A stretch of DNA of 64,000 nt from Marinospirillum celere (GTDB lineage Bacteria > Pseudomonadota > Gammaproteobacteria > Pseudomonadales > Halomonadaceae), in contig NZ_FOLH01000005.1 in the NCBI RefSeq assembly GCF_900112235.1, positions 62,001 through 126,000 of the forward strand, written 5' to 3'. The notes under the pieces were generated by a model, which saw only the letters and a program-made list of their open reading frames with translations, was not told the origin of the DNA and ran no database searches. Below are positions 48,416 through 58,319 of the stretch, in pieces. Made by a program: the position numbers and the translations under genes. Positions within the stretch are counted from its first letter, which is position 1; the number at the start of each line of letters is the position of its first letter.

Positions 48416-48431
48416 TTAACTATGCTTTGAA

Positions 48432-49601
48432 TTAGCCTGCTTTTACCTGCCAGCGACCCTGATGATATTCAATCTGGGCACTCGCTTCTGCTGGCAGCTC
48501 TGAACCTTGCAGGGCCATGACAATCCGCTTGCCGGAAGATCGTAACTCCTTCAGCAACTGACGACCTTGAGGGTCGCGTTGGCATTCAACGGGGGCAGCA
48601 ATCAAGCCAGTAGCTGCCTGGGGTTGCTGCAAAGCAGCCAAAACTTTTAAATCGGTGGAAAAGCCTGTTGCCGGACGCGCACGGCCAAAGACTCCACCTA
48701 TCTCATCATAGCGCCCGCCTTTGGCTAATGCCTGCCCTAAATGAGGCACATAGGCTGCAAAGACCAATCCGGTATGATAGTGGTAACCGCGAAGTTCAGA
48801 TAGATCCAGGTAAAGATCCACTTCAGGGTAGAGGTCGGTCAGGGCCGTAGCCAGTTCGCGCAGTTCAGCCAAGGCCTCTTTGACAACTTCAGGAGCAGTA
48901 GCTAACTCTTGATCCGCCTGATCAAGCACCTCAATACCACCATTAAGGTGCGCCAAACGCTGAAGTAGTTGGGCTGCGGGTGACTTAATGCCACCCAAAA
49001 GCTGATCCAGTTCACCCAAACGCTTGTGCTGCAAAATATCAAACAACTTTTCTTGCTGAGGCTCATTCAAACCCGCTTCTGCAAGCAGGCTGCGGTAGAT
49101 GCTGACATGCCCCAAATCCAGACAAAGGTTTTTTGCCCCGGCTGCCAACAAGCTTTCTGTCATCAAGCAAAGGATTTCCAGATCGCTATCAGCACCGGCA
49201 TGACCAAAGAGCTCTGCACCCAATTGTATGGGAGAACGCGAACCCAAGAGATTGTCTGGACGGGTTCTAACCACTTCAGTGGAATAGCAGAAACGAGCCA
49301 CACCTTCCATCCGCATGGAGTGCGCATCCATACGTGCCACCTGGGGGGTTACGTCAGCACTGACACCCATCATGCGGCCGCTTAGCTGATCAGTTACCTT
49401 GAACGTCTGAAGGTCCAGGTCATGCCCTGCCCCGGTCAGCAAAGACTCCAAAAACTCCACTTTGGGAGGAAGTACCAGTTCATAACCCCAGCTGTGAAAA
49501 TGATCCAATAGCTTACGACGCAGGCTTTCGATTTGACGCGCCTGTGGGGGTAAGACTTCATCCATGCCATCTGGCAGCAGCCAGTGATCGGCAAAACTCA
49601 T
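48432..49601 (-). CDS. hisZ: ATP phosphoribosyltransferase regulatory subunit
   Basis: The 389-aa paralogue of histidyl-tRNA synthetase lacks aminoacylation ability and partners with short-form HisG in the first step of histidine synthesis. It begins MSFADHWLLPDGMDEVLPPQ and keeps class II synthetase-like segments such as GGRYDEIGGVFGRARPATGF. Its presence implies a short HisG elsewhere. It lies between hflC and purA, the usual order in Pseudomonas-like genomes. Confidence 0.93.
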   Translation of the reverse strand: MSFADHWLLPDGMDEVLPPQARQIESLRRKLLDHFHSWGYELVLPPKVEFLESLLTGAGHDLDLQTFKVTDQLSGRMMGVSADVTPQVARMDAHSMRMEGVARFCYSTEVVRTRPDNLLGSRSPIQLGAELFGHAGADSDLEILCLMTESLLAAGAKNLCLDLGHVSIYRSLLAEAGLNEPQQEKLFDILQHKRLGELDQLLGGIKSPAAQLLQRLAHLNGGIEVLDQADQELATAPEVVKEALAELRELATALTDLYPEVDLYLDLSELRGYHYHTGLVFAAYVPHLGQALAKGGRYDEIGGVFGRARPATGFSTDLKVLAALQQPQAATGLIAAPVECQRDPQGRQLLKELRSSGKRIVMALQGSELPAEASAQIEYHQGRWQVKAG

Positions 49602-49640
49602 CAGTTTCTCCAGAGCAGTTTCAAAGCTGTATTTTAACGC

Positions 49641-49666
49641 AAAAAAACCGAGGGCAAGGCCCCCGG
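49641..49666 (-). terminator. Terminator between hflC and hisZ
   Basis: On the minus strand the stem GCCCCCGG-type 49666-49659 / 49655-49648 (one mismatch) has a 3-nt loop and is followed by seven U (49647-49641). It would separate the hfl genes from hisZ-purA, at least partly. Confidence 0.75.
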
Positions 49667-49687
49667 CTCAGCATTTCAAACACCGAC

Positions 49688-50563
49688 TTAGCGACGGCCT
49701 TCAGAGGTTTCCAGATAGCGGAAAAATTCACTCTTCGGACTGACAACCATGATGTCTTCTTTGCTGCTGAAGGCTTCACGGTAAGCTTGCATCGAACGCA
49801 GGAAGCTATAGAACTGACTGTCCTGATTGAAGGCTTCAGCATAGATGTTCGCTGCTACAGCATCACCTTCACCACGCAGGATTTCAGCATCCCTTTGCGC
49901 CGTTGCCAGAATAACTTCACGGTTACGATCTGCTGCAGCACGTATCCGTTCAGCCTGCTCCTGACCCTGGGCACGATACTCGCGAGCTTCACGCTGACGT
50001 TCAGTACGCATCCGCTCGTATACCGAGTTGGATACTTCCGTAGGCAGGTCAATCTGCTTGACCCGCATATCCAAAATGGAAACACCCATTTCACGTAAAA
50101 GCGCTTCGTTTAGCTCTTCAATGGGACGAATCATCAGTTCGTCACGCTGCTCACTGACAATCTCGACCAGCGTACGACGACCAAATTCATTCCTGAGACT
50201 CTCATCCACCCGCGGGGCGATGAGGCGCATTGCGGACTGTTCATCACCAGCAGTGGCCTCATAGTAACGTGTGGTGTCTTCAATTTTCCATTTCACAAAG
50301 GAATCAACGATTACCCCTTTGCGGTCACCCGTAAGGTAACGAGAAGGGCGCGCATCCAGTGTTTGTACACGGGTGTCGAACAAACGCACCGTGTTATAAA
50401 CAGGGATTTTCCAGTGCAAGCCAGCTTCAATATCACTTTCCACCACTTCACCAAACTGGAGGCGGATCGCACGCTGGGTTTCATTAACCACGTAGAGACT
50501 GCTACTGGCAAAGACGGCAGCACCGGCGAGGACGCCAAGTGCAATAAAAGAACGTGCATGCAT
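49688..50563 (-). CDS. hflC: HflC, FtsH-associated membrane protein
   Basis: This 291-aa SPFH/Band 7 protein has one N-terminal membrane anchor (FIALGVLAGAAVFASSSLYV). The remainder is periplasmic, with ILDMRVKQIDLP and the charged helix ERMRTERQREAREYR. With HflK it forms a large cage around FtsH and modulates its proteolysis. Its ATG overlaps the hflK stop (TAATG). Confidence 0.95.
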   Translation of the reverse strand: MHARSFIALGVLAGAAVFASSSLYVVNETQRAIRLQFGEVVESDIEAGLHWKIPVYNTVRLFDTRVQTLDARPSRYLTGDRKGVIVDSFVKWKIEDTTRYYEATAGDEQSAMRLIAPRVDESLRNEFGRRTLVEIVSEQRDELMIRPIEELNEALLREMGVSILDMRVKQIDLPTEVSNSVYERMRTERQREAREYRAQGQEQAERIRAAADRNREVILATAQRDAEILRGEGDAVAANIYAEAFNQDSQFYSFLRSMQAYREAFSSKEDIMVVSPKSEFFRYLETSEGRR

Positions 50564-51828
50564 TAGCGACGGCCCTCCCGACGAATGTTACTGCTACTGC
50601 TGTTATCCTGACGCTCACGAATGCGTTCAATGATTTGATCAGTCAGTTGGTCCAGCTCATGATCACTGGAAGGTGCAGAACGGCTAGAAGAACCGCCAGA
50701 ACCACTCATCAAGCGATCCAGAGGCAAGTAAAGCATGTTGCCTGCACCCTCATCAGTATCCAGGAGTACCTTGCTGCTGTTAGACAGCATTTCCTGCATA
50801 GCGTCGATGTACAAACGCTCGCGGGTTACTTCAGGTGCATTGCGATACTCTGTCAACAGAGCCAGGAAGCGCTGAGACTCACCATCGGCCCTAGCTTCAA
50901 CAGCATCACGATAACCCTGAGCTTCTTCACGAATACGTGCCGCACGACCTTCCGCCTCAGGAATTACTGAGTTTTCGTAAGCCCGCGCTTGGTTGATGGT
51001 TCTTTCGCGGTCTTCACGAGCACGAATAACATCGTCAAAGGCTGACTGAACAGCATCAGGCGCTGAAGTACCCTCAATGTTCACTGTTTGCAGTCTTAGG
51101 CCCAGGCCAACGCGACCTTCAAGCGCTTCTTCCATCTCGCTATCCAGCAGACCCAGATTGGTGACATAACGCTGGAGACGGTCAAAAACACCGCCAGCAA
51201 GGAGTTCGCGACCTTCAGTCAAGATATCAATCAGGTTGGTTGTACCCACTTCATGACGCAGTGAGGAATCCAAAGCATATTCAAGACTACGCTCAGGTGC
51301 CCTGACATTGACCAAATAAGCCTTGGGGTCTTCAACGATATACTGCACAGAAATGGCGACCTTAACGATGTTTTCATCGCGGGTCAGCATGCTGGCTTCC
51401 TGGCTGATTGAGCGTATCCGGGTCACATTCACCTTGGTGACCTGGTCAAGTATTGGAGGATTCCAATGCAAGCCTGGTGTGACCGTTTCATGATATTTAC
51501 CTAAGCGAAAAACCACGCCGCGCTCGGCCTGATCCACCAGATAAAAACCACTGGCAAACCAGATAGCCAGCACCAGGACAGCAACCAGGGCAGTCAGGCC
51601 ATAACCACCAAACTTGCCTGGGGTTTTACCGGAACCGCCGCCACCTTTACCGCCCTTACCACCGAATAAGCCACCTAGCTTATCCTGCATCTTCTTTAGA
51701 GCTTCATCCAGATCAGGGGGCCCCTGATCACGACCAGGACCGCCGTTGCCACCGCCATTACCAGGCTTACGGCCACCGCCACTCCAAGGATCGTGTTGAT
51801 TGCCACCACCGGGCTCATTCCACGCCAT
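50563..51828 (-). CDS. hflK: HflK, FtsH-associated membrane protein
   Basis: The product is 421 aa. The N-terminal 75 residues are Gly-rich and cytoplasmic (MAWNEPGGGNQHDPWSGGG), then a membrane helix (ALVAVLVLAIWFASGFYLV), then the SPFH domain and a coiled coil. It is the partner of HflC. A Ser/Arg-rich C-terminal tail is present. Confidence 0.95.
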   Translation of the reverse strand: MAWNEPGGGNQHDPWSGGGRKPGNGGGNGGPGRDQGPPDLDEALKKMQDKLGGLFGGKGGKGGGGSGKTPGKFGGYGLTALVAVLVLAIWFASGFYLVDQAERGVVFRLGKYHETVTPGLHWNPPILDQVTKVNVTRIRSISQEASMLTRDENIVKVAISVQYIVEDPKAYLVNVRAPERSLEYALDSSLRHEVGTTNLIDILTEGRELLAGGVFDRLQRYVTNLGLLDSEMEEALEGRVGLGLRLQTVNIEGTSAPDAVQSAFDDVIRAREDRERTINQARAYENSVIPEAEGRAARIREEAQGYRDAVEARADGESQRFLALLTEYRNAPEVTRERLYIDAMQEMLSNSSKVLLDTDEGAGNMLYLPLDRLMSGSGGSSSRSAPSSDHELDQLTDQIIERIRERQDNSSSSNIRREGRR

Positions 51829-51895
51829 AGTTTTCTATCTCCACTTAAGGAAAGTGTTTAAATTTGCGCAATCCTACCTGAAAATTGACTTCAGG

Positions 51896-53191
51896 TCATG
51901 GTTTTGTCGACCAGTCCAGCTCATCGGCTCCGATATCCAGTGAGGATAAAAGCTGATTGAAATCTTTTTCAGGTAAACGCAGCTGCAAGTGACAGTTACC
52001 TGCTTCGTCATAGTGCTCCTGGAGCACACCACCCCGATCAAACAGCTTGGCTCGCAAGCGGGTTGCTTCAGGCGCAAGACATAGCTCACCTTCGACCAAG
52101 CGCGGCACCAGGAGTTCGTCAATCGCCTGCAAAAGCAGATCCGTTCCTGCGCCTGTTTGGGCCGAAAGCCAAACCTGAATTGGCCTGCCCTCTTCATCGC
52201 GATCGATGCGGGGCTCCTGCTCTAGCAGGTCCAGCTTATTGAAAACCAATAGAGCGGGTACTTCACCAGCATGAATTTCATCCAGAACTTCCTGGACCTG
52301 AAAAATATTATCTTCTCTCTCCTGGCTGGCGGCATCGACAACATGCAGCAGCAGGGTTGCTTCGGAAGCTTCCTGCAGAGTTGCCTGAAAGGCTTCCACC
52401 AATTTATGCGGTAGATGACGGATAAAACCAACAGTATCTGCCAGGATCACTGGGCCAACATCCCCAACGTCTATTCGTCTCAGAGTGGGGTCCAGGGTTG
52501 CAAACAATTGGTCGGCCGCATAAACACCTGATTCAGTCAGGCGATTAAAAAGGGTCGATTTGCCGGCATTGGTATAACCAACCAGGGACACGGAAGGAAT
52601 CTCAGCCTGAAGTCTTGCCCGGCGACTGTTTTCACGCTGGGTACGTACCTTTTTCAGGCGACGATGGATACCACTGATTCGGGCGCGCAACAAACGCCGA
52701 TCCGTTTCCAGCTGAGTTTCACCCGGCCCTCTCAGACCGATACCCCCCTTCTGGCGTTCCAAGTGGGTCCAGCCTCTAACCAGGCGGGTACTCATAAACT
52801 CAAGCTGGGCCAACTCCACCTGCAATTTACCTTCATAGGTTCGTGCACGCTGAGCAAAGATATCCAGAATCAGTCCGGTACGATCGAGAACCCGGCACTG
52901 TAAAGCCTGCTCAAGGTTACGCTCCTGGGAAGGCTTGAGACTGTGGTTAAAAAGCACCAGATCAGCCTCTTGTTCGCGTACCGCCTGGCGTACCTCTTCT
53001 AGTTTACCCTCACCAATAAAGTACTTAGGTGAAGGCTGGGAACGGCTACCTTGAATCAAGGCGACAGCTTCGCCCCCTGCGGAACGTACCAACTCCTGAA
53101 ATTCCTGAGAATCTTCACGGTCAGCTTCTTCCTGCATGTCCAAATGGACAAGGACGGCTCTATCGCCGCCCTTTTCACGTTCAAAAAACAA
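51896..53191 (-). CDS. hflX: GTPase HflX
   Basis: This 431-aa ribosome-associated GTPase rescues stalled ribosomes under heat stress. The N-terminal domain contains KYFIGEGKLEEV, the glycine-rich linker KGGIGLRGPGETQLETDRRL, then the G domain (VGYTNAGKSTLFN, DTVGFIR, NKLDL). The start is TTG 53191, giving MFFEREKGGDRAVLVHLD, in register with relatives; no ATG or GTG fits. Confidence 0.95.
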   Translation of the reverse strand: MFFEREKGGDRAVLVHLDMQEEADREDSQEFQELVRSAGGEAVALIQGSRSQPSPKYFIGEGKLEEVRQAVREQEADLVLFNHSLKPSQERNLEQALQCRVLDRTGLILDIFAQRARTYEGKLQVELAQLEFMSTRLVRGWTHLERQKGGIGLRGPGETQLETDRRLLRARISGIHRRLKKVRTQRENSRRARLQAEIPSVSLVGYTNAGKSTLFNRLTESGVYAADQLFATLDPTLRRIDVGDVGPVILADTVGFIRHLPHKLVEAFQATLQEASEATLLLHVVDAASQEREDNIFQVQEVLDEIHAGEVPALLVFNKLDLLEQEPRIDRDEEGRPIQVWLSAQTGAGTDLLLQAIDELLVPRLVEGELCLAPEATRLRAKLFDRGGVLQEHYDEAGNCHLQLRLPEKDFNQLLSSLDIGADELDWSTKP

Positions 53192-53224
53192 TCAGCAACT
53201 CCGGGGATTCATACCTTGCGACAC

Positions 53225-53464
53225 TCAGGATTCTTCACCTTCGTCCTGAGCAGGAAGACGGACATTACGGGTAGGCACCACTGTCGAAATGGCATGCTTA
53301 TAGACCATCTGGCTTACCGTATTGCGCAGCAGAATGACAAACTGATCAAAAGATTCGATCTGGCCCTGCAGCTTGATGCCGTTAACAAGAAAAATTGATA
53401 CAGGAATCCGTTCTTTACGAAGCAGATTCAGATAAGGATCTTGTAATGTTTGCCCTTTGGACAT
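53225..53464 (-). CDS. hfq: RNA chaperone Hfq
   Basis: This 79-aa Sm-like hexamer pairs small RNAs with mRNAs. Sm1 ([20 protein letters not shown]) and Sm2 ([10 protein letters not shown]) are intact, with the QDPYLN proximal-face segment at the N-terminus. I chose ATG 53464 ([10 protein letters not shown]), with GGGAGA upstream; an in-frame ATG at 53485 adds seven residues resembling a duplicated MSKG start. The C-terminal tail is short. Confidence 0.97.
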   Translation of the reverse strand: MSKGQTLQDPYLNLLRKERIPVSIFLVNGIKLQGQIESFDQFVILLRNTVSQMVYKHAISTVVPTRNVRLPAQDEGEES

Positions 53465-53529
53465 GATTCGGTCTCCCTTTGACATTAGAATTTTGTGTTA
53501 GTTTTGCTTTTTTAATACGGACATTGGCT

Positions 53530-53535
53530 ATTATA
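53530..53535 (-). promoter_or_regulatory. -10 box of the hfq promoter
   Basis: The minus strand has TATAAT 66 bp before the hfq ATG, in the 99-bp gap after miaA. GACAGA 17 bp upstream is a partial -35. Confidence 0.5.
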
Positions 53536-53563
53536 ACCCGCTTATCCAGACTCTGTCCGTCAT

Positions 53564-54514
53564 TTATCCGGCTGCAAGAGAAAATTCACGAACCTGCTCA
53601 AGAGCAGAAGAACGCAAATTCGGATCTTCAGCGACGAGGGGGTGCAAGTCCTGCCAGGATCGCATCCAAGTCAACTGACGCTTGGCAAGCTGCCGAGTAG
53701 CAATCACACCCTTTTCGAACATTTCTTGCCAGCTAAGTTCACCGTCCAAATGCTGCCATACTTGACGATAGCCTACTGATCGCAAAGCGGGTAGTCCCGA
53801 ATGCAAATCTTTTCTGGCTTTAAGGCTGGCAACTTCTTCAATCAAGCCTTCGCTCAACATTTTCTTAAAACGTAGCTCTATACGTTGATGCAACACAGAA
53901 CGCTCAGCGGGCATAAGGCCCAGCTGCATTAAGCGCCAGGGAAAGGGCTCTGCTTGCTGTTCTTGCCATAATTGGGTGCGGGTTTTGCCGGTAACCTCCC
54001 AAAGCTCCAAAGCTCTTAGGGTTCGCTGGGGGTCAGTTGGTGCAATACGACGGGCTGATTCCGGGTCTATCTGTGCCAAGCGTTGATGCAGGGCTGGACA
54101 CCCCTGTTGCTGTAACTCGCCTTCCAGGCGCTTGCGAACCTCGGTGTCAGCCGCAGGCAGATTGGAGTCACCAGCCAACAACCGCTGAAAATAAAGCGAG
54201 GTACCTCCCACTAGTAAGGGAATACGGCCTGCAGCGGTAATTTCCTGCATAGCTGCCAAAGCATCCCGGCGAAAATCACCGGCAGAGTAGGTTTCCGCAG
54301 GGTCACGAATATCGATCAACCGATGTGGAGCTTGGGCCAAGGTAGCCGCATCAGGTTTGGCCGTGCCTATATCCATGCCTCGGTAAACCAACGCCGAATC
54401 AACACTAATGATTTCACAGGGCAGGTGTTCAACCAGCTCAACCGCTAAATCGGTTTTACCCGAAGCGGTAGGCCCCAAAAGAAAAATAGCCGGTGGACGA
54501 GTATCCAAAGACAT
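53564..54514 (-). CDS. miaA: tRNA dimethylallyltransferase
   Basis: The 316-aa enzyme prenylates A37 of tRNAs reading codons that start with U. The P-loop [37 protein letters not shown] and [14 protein letters not shown] are all present. I chose ATG 54514 because AGG lies 9 nt upstream; two TTG codons precede it. It lies 23 bp after mutL. Confidence 0.96.
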   Translation of the reverse strand: MSLDTRPPAIFLLGPTASGKTDLAVELVEHLPCEIISVDSALVYRGMDIGTAKPDAATLAQAPHRLIDIRDPAETYSAGDFRRDALAAMQEITAAGRIPLLVGGTSLYFQRLLAGDSNLPAADTEVRKRLEGELQQQGCPALHQRLAQIDPESARRIAPTDPQRTLRALELWEVTGKTRTQLWQEQQAEPFPWRLMQLGLMPAERSVLHQRIELRFKKMLSEGLIEEVASLKARKDLHSGLPALRSVGYRQVWQHLDGELSWQEMFEKGVIATRQLAKRQLTWMRSWQDLHPLVAEDPNLRSSALEQVREFSLAAG

Positions 54515-54537
54515 CAACAAAACCTAGAAGTCATGAT

Positions 54538-56415
54538 TTAGCGTCCTCGCAAAAACATCTTGTCGAGGTCCTGCATGGAAAGCTGAAACCAGGTTGGACG
54601 CCCGTGGTTGCATTGATCGCTACGCTCCGTTGCCTCCATGTCTCGCAACAGGGCATTCATTTCCGGCAGATTCAGCTGACGTCCTGCCCTGACCGAGCCG
54701 TGGCAGGCAATAGACGCCAAGACTTCATTAATAGAAGCCTCCAAACTGCGGCTGGTACCATAACGCTTTAATTCCTGCAGGAGTTCAAACACCAAATCAG
54801 GACCGCGAGCACCTTGTAGCAGCACAGGCAAAGAACGCAGCACCATTTCCTGTGGTCCCAGAGGCTCCAACTGAATACCCAGATCAGCCAGTAAAGCCTG
54901 GTGCTGCCCAGCAACCTCAACCAGCTCTTCGTCCAAACCCAGGGTTTCAGGAACCAGTAAAGGTTGAGCAGCCAGAGGGCGGCGCGTCCAATCCTGCTTT
55001 AGCCTTTCATAAGTAATTCGCTCATGGGCCGCATGCATATCCACGACCACCAAACCCTTGGCATTTTGGGCCAGGATATAGATGCCTTGAAGCTGGGCCA
55101 AAGCATAACCCAAAGGGGGCATTTCATTTTGCGAGCCGGATGCGGCTGCGGGTTCAGGCAGTGACTGGGCCAGCTTTTCATAAAAAGCCAGGCTTTCTGC
55201 AACCTTGGCTGAACCCGGTTGCCGAGACCCAGAGCCAGCGGTCTGCCAGCTCAGTGGAGTTTGTTCAACGGGTGATGTACTAGCCAAACCAACAGCTGTA
55301 CCCTGACCAACGCCAGCCTGACTAACTCCAGAAAGGGGTGAAGCAGGGTCAGGCATTGCCTCAGTTTCAGGCGCCTGTTTTTCTGCACCCAGCAAGGCTG
55401 CTCCCAGGCGCTTGTGCAGGGAAGAAAAAATAAAATCATGCACCCAGCGCCCATCACGAAAACGCACTTCATGCTTAGTGGGATGGACATTGACATCAAC
55501 AATGTTTGGATCAACATCCAGCCAGAGCACAAAAACCGGATGACGGCCTGAATAGAGCACATCCTGATAGGCCTGACGTATGGCATGGGCAACAAGGCGG
55601 TCACGCACCACGCGACCGTTCACAAAGAAATACTGACGATCAGCCTGAGCACGGGCATAAACAGGCAAGCCAACCCAGCCTTTCAAGCTAATGCCACTGG
55701 CTACCGCATCGATGGTCAGCGACTGTTCCAAAAAATCCCGCCCCAGCAGTTGGCCAATTCGGCGGGAAACCTGTTCAGGTGCTTCCTTTGACTCTACTGC
55801 TGGCAATTGATGAATTTGCTTGCCCTGGTGACGCAGGCTAAAAGCAACATCCTGACGGGATAATGCTAGACGCCGGAACACCTCTTCCAAATGCGAAAAC
55901 TCGGTGCGCTCAGTGCGGAGGAATTTGCGCCTTGCGGGGGTGTTAAAAAACAGATCCCGAACCACCAGGCTGGTGCCCTGAGGATGGGGCGCTGGAGTCA
56001 CCTGAGGCTGCATTTCCCGACCTTCAGCAACCACGCGCCAGCCCTTACCACTGGCATCGGTACTGGTCAGCAATTCGAGTCGGGAAACAGAACTGATGGA
56101 TGCCAGGGCTTCGCCACGAAAACCCAGACTGGCAACGCCTTCCAGATCATCCAGAGTAGCGATTTTACTGGTCGCATGGCGGGCCAGGGCCAAGGGCAAA
56201 TCCCCTTCCTGGATGCCACTTCCATTATCACGCACTCTCAACAGCTTGACGCCACCGGCTTCCACTTCAACATCAATCTGATCAGCTCCGGCATCCAGAG
56301 CATTTTCCAAAAGCTCTTTTAGGACCGAGGCCGGTCTTTCTACGACTTCACCAGCTGCTATTTGGTTGGCAAGGCGCGGTGACAGCACCCGGATACTTGC
56401 GGCATCCTGTGTCAT
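54538..56415 (-). CDS. mutL: DNA mismatch repair protein MutL (endonuclease type)
   Basis: The 625-aa product has the GHKL ATPase domain with ENALDAGA (37-44) and [10 protein letters not shown], a variable linker at about 340-430, and a C-terminal dimerisation domain. That domain carries the nuclease metal motif [12 protein letters not shown], with supporting [10 protein letters not shown] and CNHGRPTW. E. coli MutL lacks this motif and relies on MutH, so this protein should nick DNA itself. Its start overlaps the amiB stop by four bases. Confidence 0.96.
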   Translation of the reverse strand: MTQDAASIRVLSPRLANQIAAGEVVERPASVLKELLENALDAGADQIDVEVEAGGVKLLRVRDNGSGIQEGDLPLALARHATSKIATLDDLEGVASLGFRGEALASISSVSRLELLTSTDASGKGWRVVAEGREMQPQVTPAPHPQGTSLVVRDLFFNTPARRKFLRTERTEFSHLEEVFRRLALSRQDVAFSLRHQGKQIHQLPAVESKEAPEQVSRRIGQLLGRDFLEQSLTIDAVASGISLKGWVGLPVYARAQADRQYFFVNGRVVRDRLVAHAIRQAYQDVLYSGRHPVFVLWLDVDPNIVDVNVHPTKHEVRFRDGRWVHDFIFSSLHKRLGAALLGAEKQAPETEAMPDPASPLSGVSQAGVGQGTAVGLASTSPVEQTPLSWQTAGSGSRQPGSAKVAESLAFYEKLAQSLPEPAAASGSQNEMPPLGYALAQLQGIYILAQNAKGLVVVDMHAAHERITYERLKQDWTRRPLAAQPLLVPETLGLDEELVEVAGQHQALLADLGIQLEPLGPQEMVLRSLPVLLQGARGPDLVFELLQELKRYGTSRSLEASINEVLASIACHGSVRAGRQLNLPEMNALLRDMEATERSDQCNHGRPTWFQLSMQDLDKMFLRGR

Positions 56416-57749
56416 GAAGAAGGAATCCTCAGAGTCTGGCCGACTCGAATGGTATCGCCATTGAGGTTGTTAATTTCCCGCAGTTCGCGGATATCCACAC
56501 CATTGCGTCTAGCTATCTCCGACAGGGTATCCCCACGACGAATGGTATAGCGAGTGAGCTGCCCATTGCTTGAAGCAGCCAAAATGGAGTTATGTGGCGG
56601 GTTTTCACGAAAGTATTCTTTAACCGCTTTGGCTATCTGAGCACCCAGCTGTCGCTGATAGCTGGGATCACGCAAGCGCTGCTCTTCTTGAGGGTTAGAG
56701 ATAAAGCCTGCTTCAATCAGCATTGAAGGCATATCAGGTGACTTCAATACCAAAAAGCCCGCCTGCTCAACATTGCGCCGGTGCAAACGGTTCACCTGTC
56801 CCATATTGGTTAAAACACGCGAACCGGCTTTCATGCTTTCCGATAGCGTTGCGGTCATGGAAAGGTCGACCAAAACGCCAGCCAGAATATCGTCCTTATC
56901 CCCCAGAGTCAGTACCCCCTCAACCCCACCGATCAGGTCAGCCCGGTTTTCACTATCAGCCAACCAACGCGCTGACTCAGAGCTGGCTCCACGCTGCGAC
57001 AACACATAAACAGAAGAGCCTCGGGGCTGAGCAGTGCGGTAAGCATCAGCATGAACAGACAAGAACAAGTCCGCCCTGGCTTTACGCGCCAACTCAACTC
57101 GCTGACGCAAACCGACATAATAGTCTCCAGTACGAGTCAAGACAGCCTCAAAAGCCGGGTCATCATTGATCAGTTTTGCCAAGTGCTGAGAAATCCCCCA
57201 AACCACATGTTTTTCCAGAGTTCCGGCAGGGCCTATAGCTCCAGGGTCCTCCCCTCCATGCCCAGGGTCGATTGCAATAATGATCTGGCGCTGTTCACGC
57301 GGTAGGGTTTCACGGGGCGGGGCTCTTTCAACACGCGTTTGGTCCGGCATCACCAAGTCCACCACCAGGCGGTCACCATACTGCTCATTGGGCCTGAGCA
57401 AAAAACTGCGCGGCTGAATTTCGCGGTCCAAATCCAAAACGACACGCAGATCAGTGCCATTGCGTTCAGCATGACGTATTCGTCGAATTGGGGTTCTATC
57501 AAGGCTGGTACGATTTAGATCTGTAGAAAGACGAACATTACTGATATCGATCACCAAACGATCCGGGCCTTCCAGCATAAAAACACGATGCTGGGTAGGA
57601 CCACTCAGGTCAAACACCAGACGGGTATGATCGGGTGCAGGCCAAATCCTGAGGCCTTCAATACGCTCGGCAAACACTTGCTGCCAAGGGAGGAGCAAAA
57701 AAAGCATTAGAAACAAAGAGGCTGGACGCAAGTTGTTGTGTTGATTCAT
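56412..57749 (-). CDS. amiB: N-acetylmuramoyl-L-alanine amidase AmiB, with AMIN and LysM domains
   Basis: The 445-aa product has a signal peptide ending QVFA and an AMIN domain (about 28-140) for septal peptidoglycan binding. An Amidase_3 domain follows, with zinc ligands in [14 protein letters not shown] and SVHADAY and the catalytic Glu in [15 protein letters not shown]-terminal LysM ([18 protein letters not shown]) completes it. It splits the septum during cell separation, activated by EnvC or NlpD. The LysM is found in Pseudomonas-like homologues but not in E. coli AmiB. Confidence 0.95.
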   Translation of the reverse strand: MNQHNNLRPASLFLMLFLLLPWQQVFAERIEGLRIWPAPDHTRLVFDLSGPTQHRVFMLEGPDRLVIDISNVRLSTDLNRTSLDRTPIRRIRHAERNGTDLRVVLDLDREIQPRSFLLRPNEQYGDRLVVDLVMPDQTRVERAPPRETLPREQRQIIIAIDPGHGGEDPGAIGPAGTLEKHVVWGISQHLAKLINDDPAFEAVLTRTGDYYVGLRQRVELARKARADLFLSVHADAYRTAQPRGSSVYVLSQRGASSESARWLADSENRADLIGGVEGVLTLGDKDDILAGVLVDLSMTATLSESMKAGSRVLTNMGQVNRLHRRNVEQAGFLVLKSPDMPSMLIEAGFISNPQEEQRLRDPSYQRQLGAQIAKAVKEYFRENPPHNSILAASSNGQLTRYTIRRGDTLSEIARRNGVDIRELREINNLNGDTIRVGQTLRIPSS

Positions 57750-57782
57750 GCCATGGAACCGCTCATTACCCTATCAAAAATT

Positions 57783-58253
57783 TCAGACCACTTGAGCTTT
57801 TTGTAGCTGCTGTAAAGCAGCCTTACCCGCATCACTCAGGGCTTCCACTTGTAAATCCCGCCCCTGTCTTTCGGACAGGCTGAAATGTAAACATAAATCC
57901 GGGCTTGGCAAAAATCCCTGTCCTTTTTGCGGCCACTCGACGAGACACAAAGCATCCTCATCAAAATAATCCCGAATACCGATCATTTCCAACTCTTCAG
58001 GGTCAGCCAAACGATAGAGGTCAAAATGATAGACGCAACGCCCGTCAAAAACATAGGGCTCTACCAGCGTATAAGTTGGACTCTTAACCGCTCCCTGATG
58101 GCCCAGCTCACGAATCAACCCTCGCGTAAAGGTTGTCTTGCCACTACCCAAATCACCTTCCAGAAACACCAAACCCTGTTTAAGGAACTGGCCCAAAAGA
58201 CCACCTAAAGCAACCTGTTGTTTTTCATCGGCAAGATAAAAATTGGCACGCAT
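57783..58253 (-). CDS. tsaE: tRNA threonylcarbamoyladenosine biosynthesis ATPase TsaE
   Basis: The 156-aa ATPase works with TsaB and TsaD to make t6A37. It has Walker A GDLGSGKTTF, VKSPTYTLVEPY, and the HFDLYRLADPEELEMIG segment. I chose ATG 58253 (MRANFYLADE); longer in-frame starts up to 58313 add hydrophobic residues not seen in the family. It lies between nnr and amiB. Confidence 0.94.
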   Translation of the reverse strand: MRANFYLADEKQQVALGGLLGQFLKQGLVFLEGDLGSGKTTFTRGLIRELGHQGAVKSPTYTLVEPYVFDGRCVYHFDLYRLADPEELEMIGIRDYFDEDALCLVEWPQKGQGFLPSPDLCLHFSLSERQGRDLQVEALSDAGKAALQQLQKAQVV

Positions 58254-58319
58254 GATGACCACCATAAAACCTGCAAGTATAAAGGTTTTACTCAAAGAAA
58301 GATAAGTCTGCAAGCCCTT

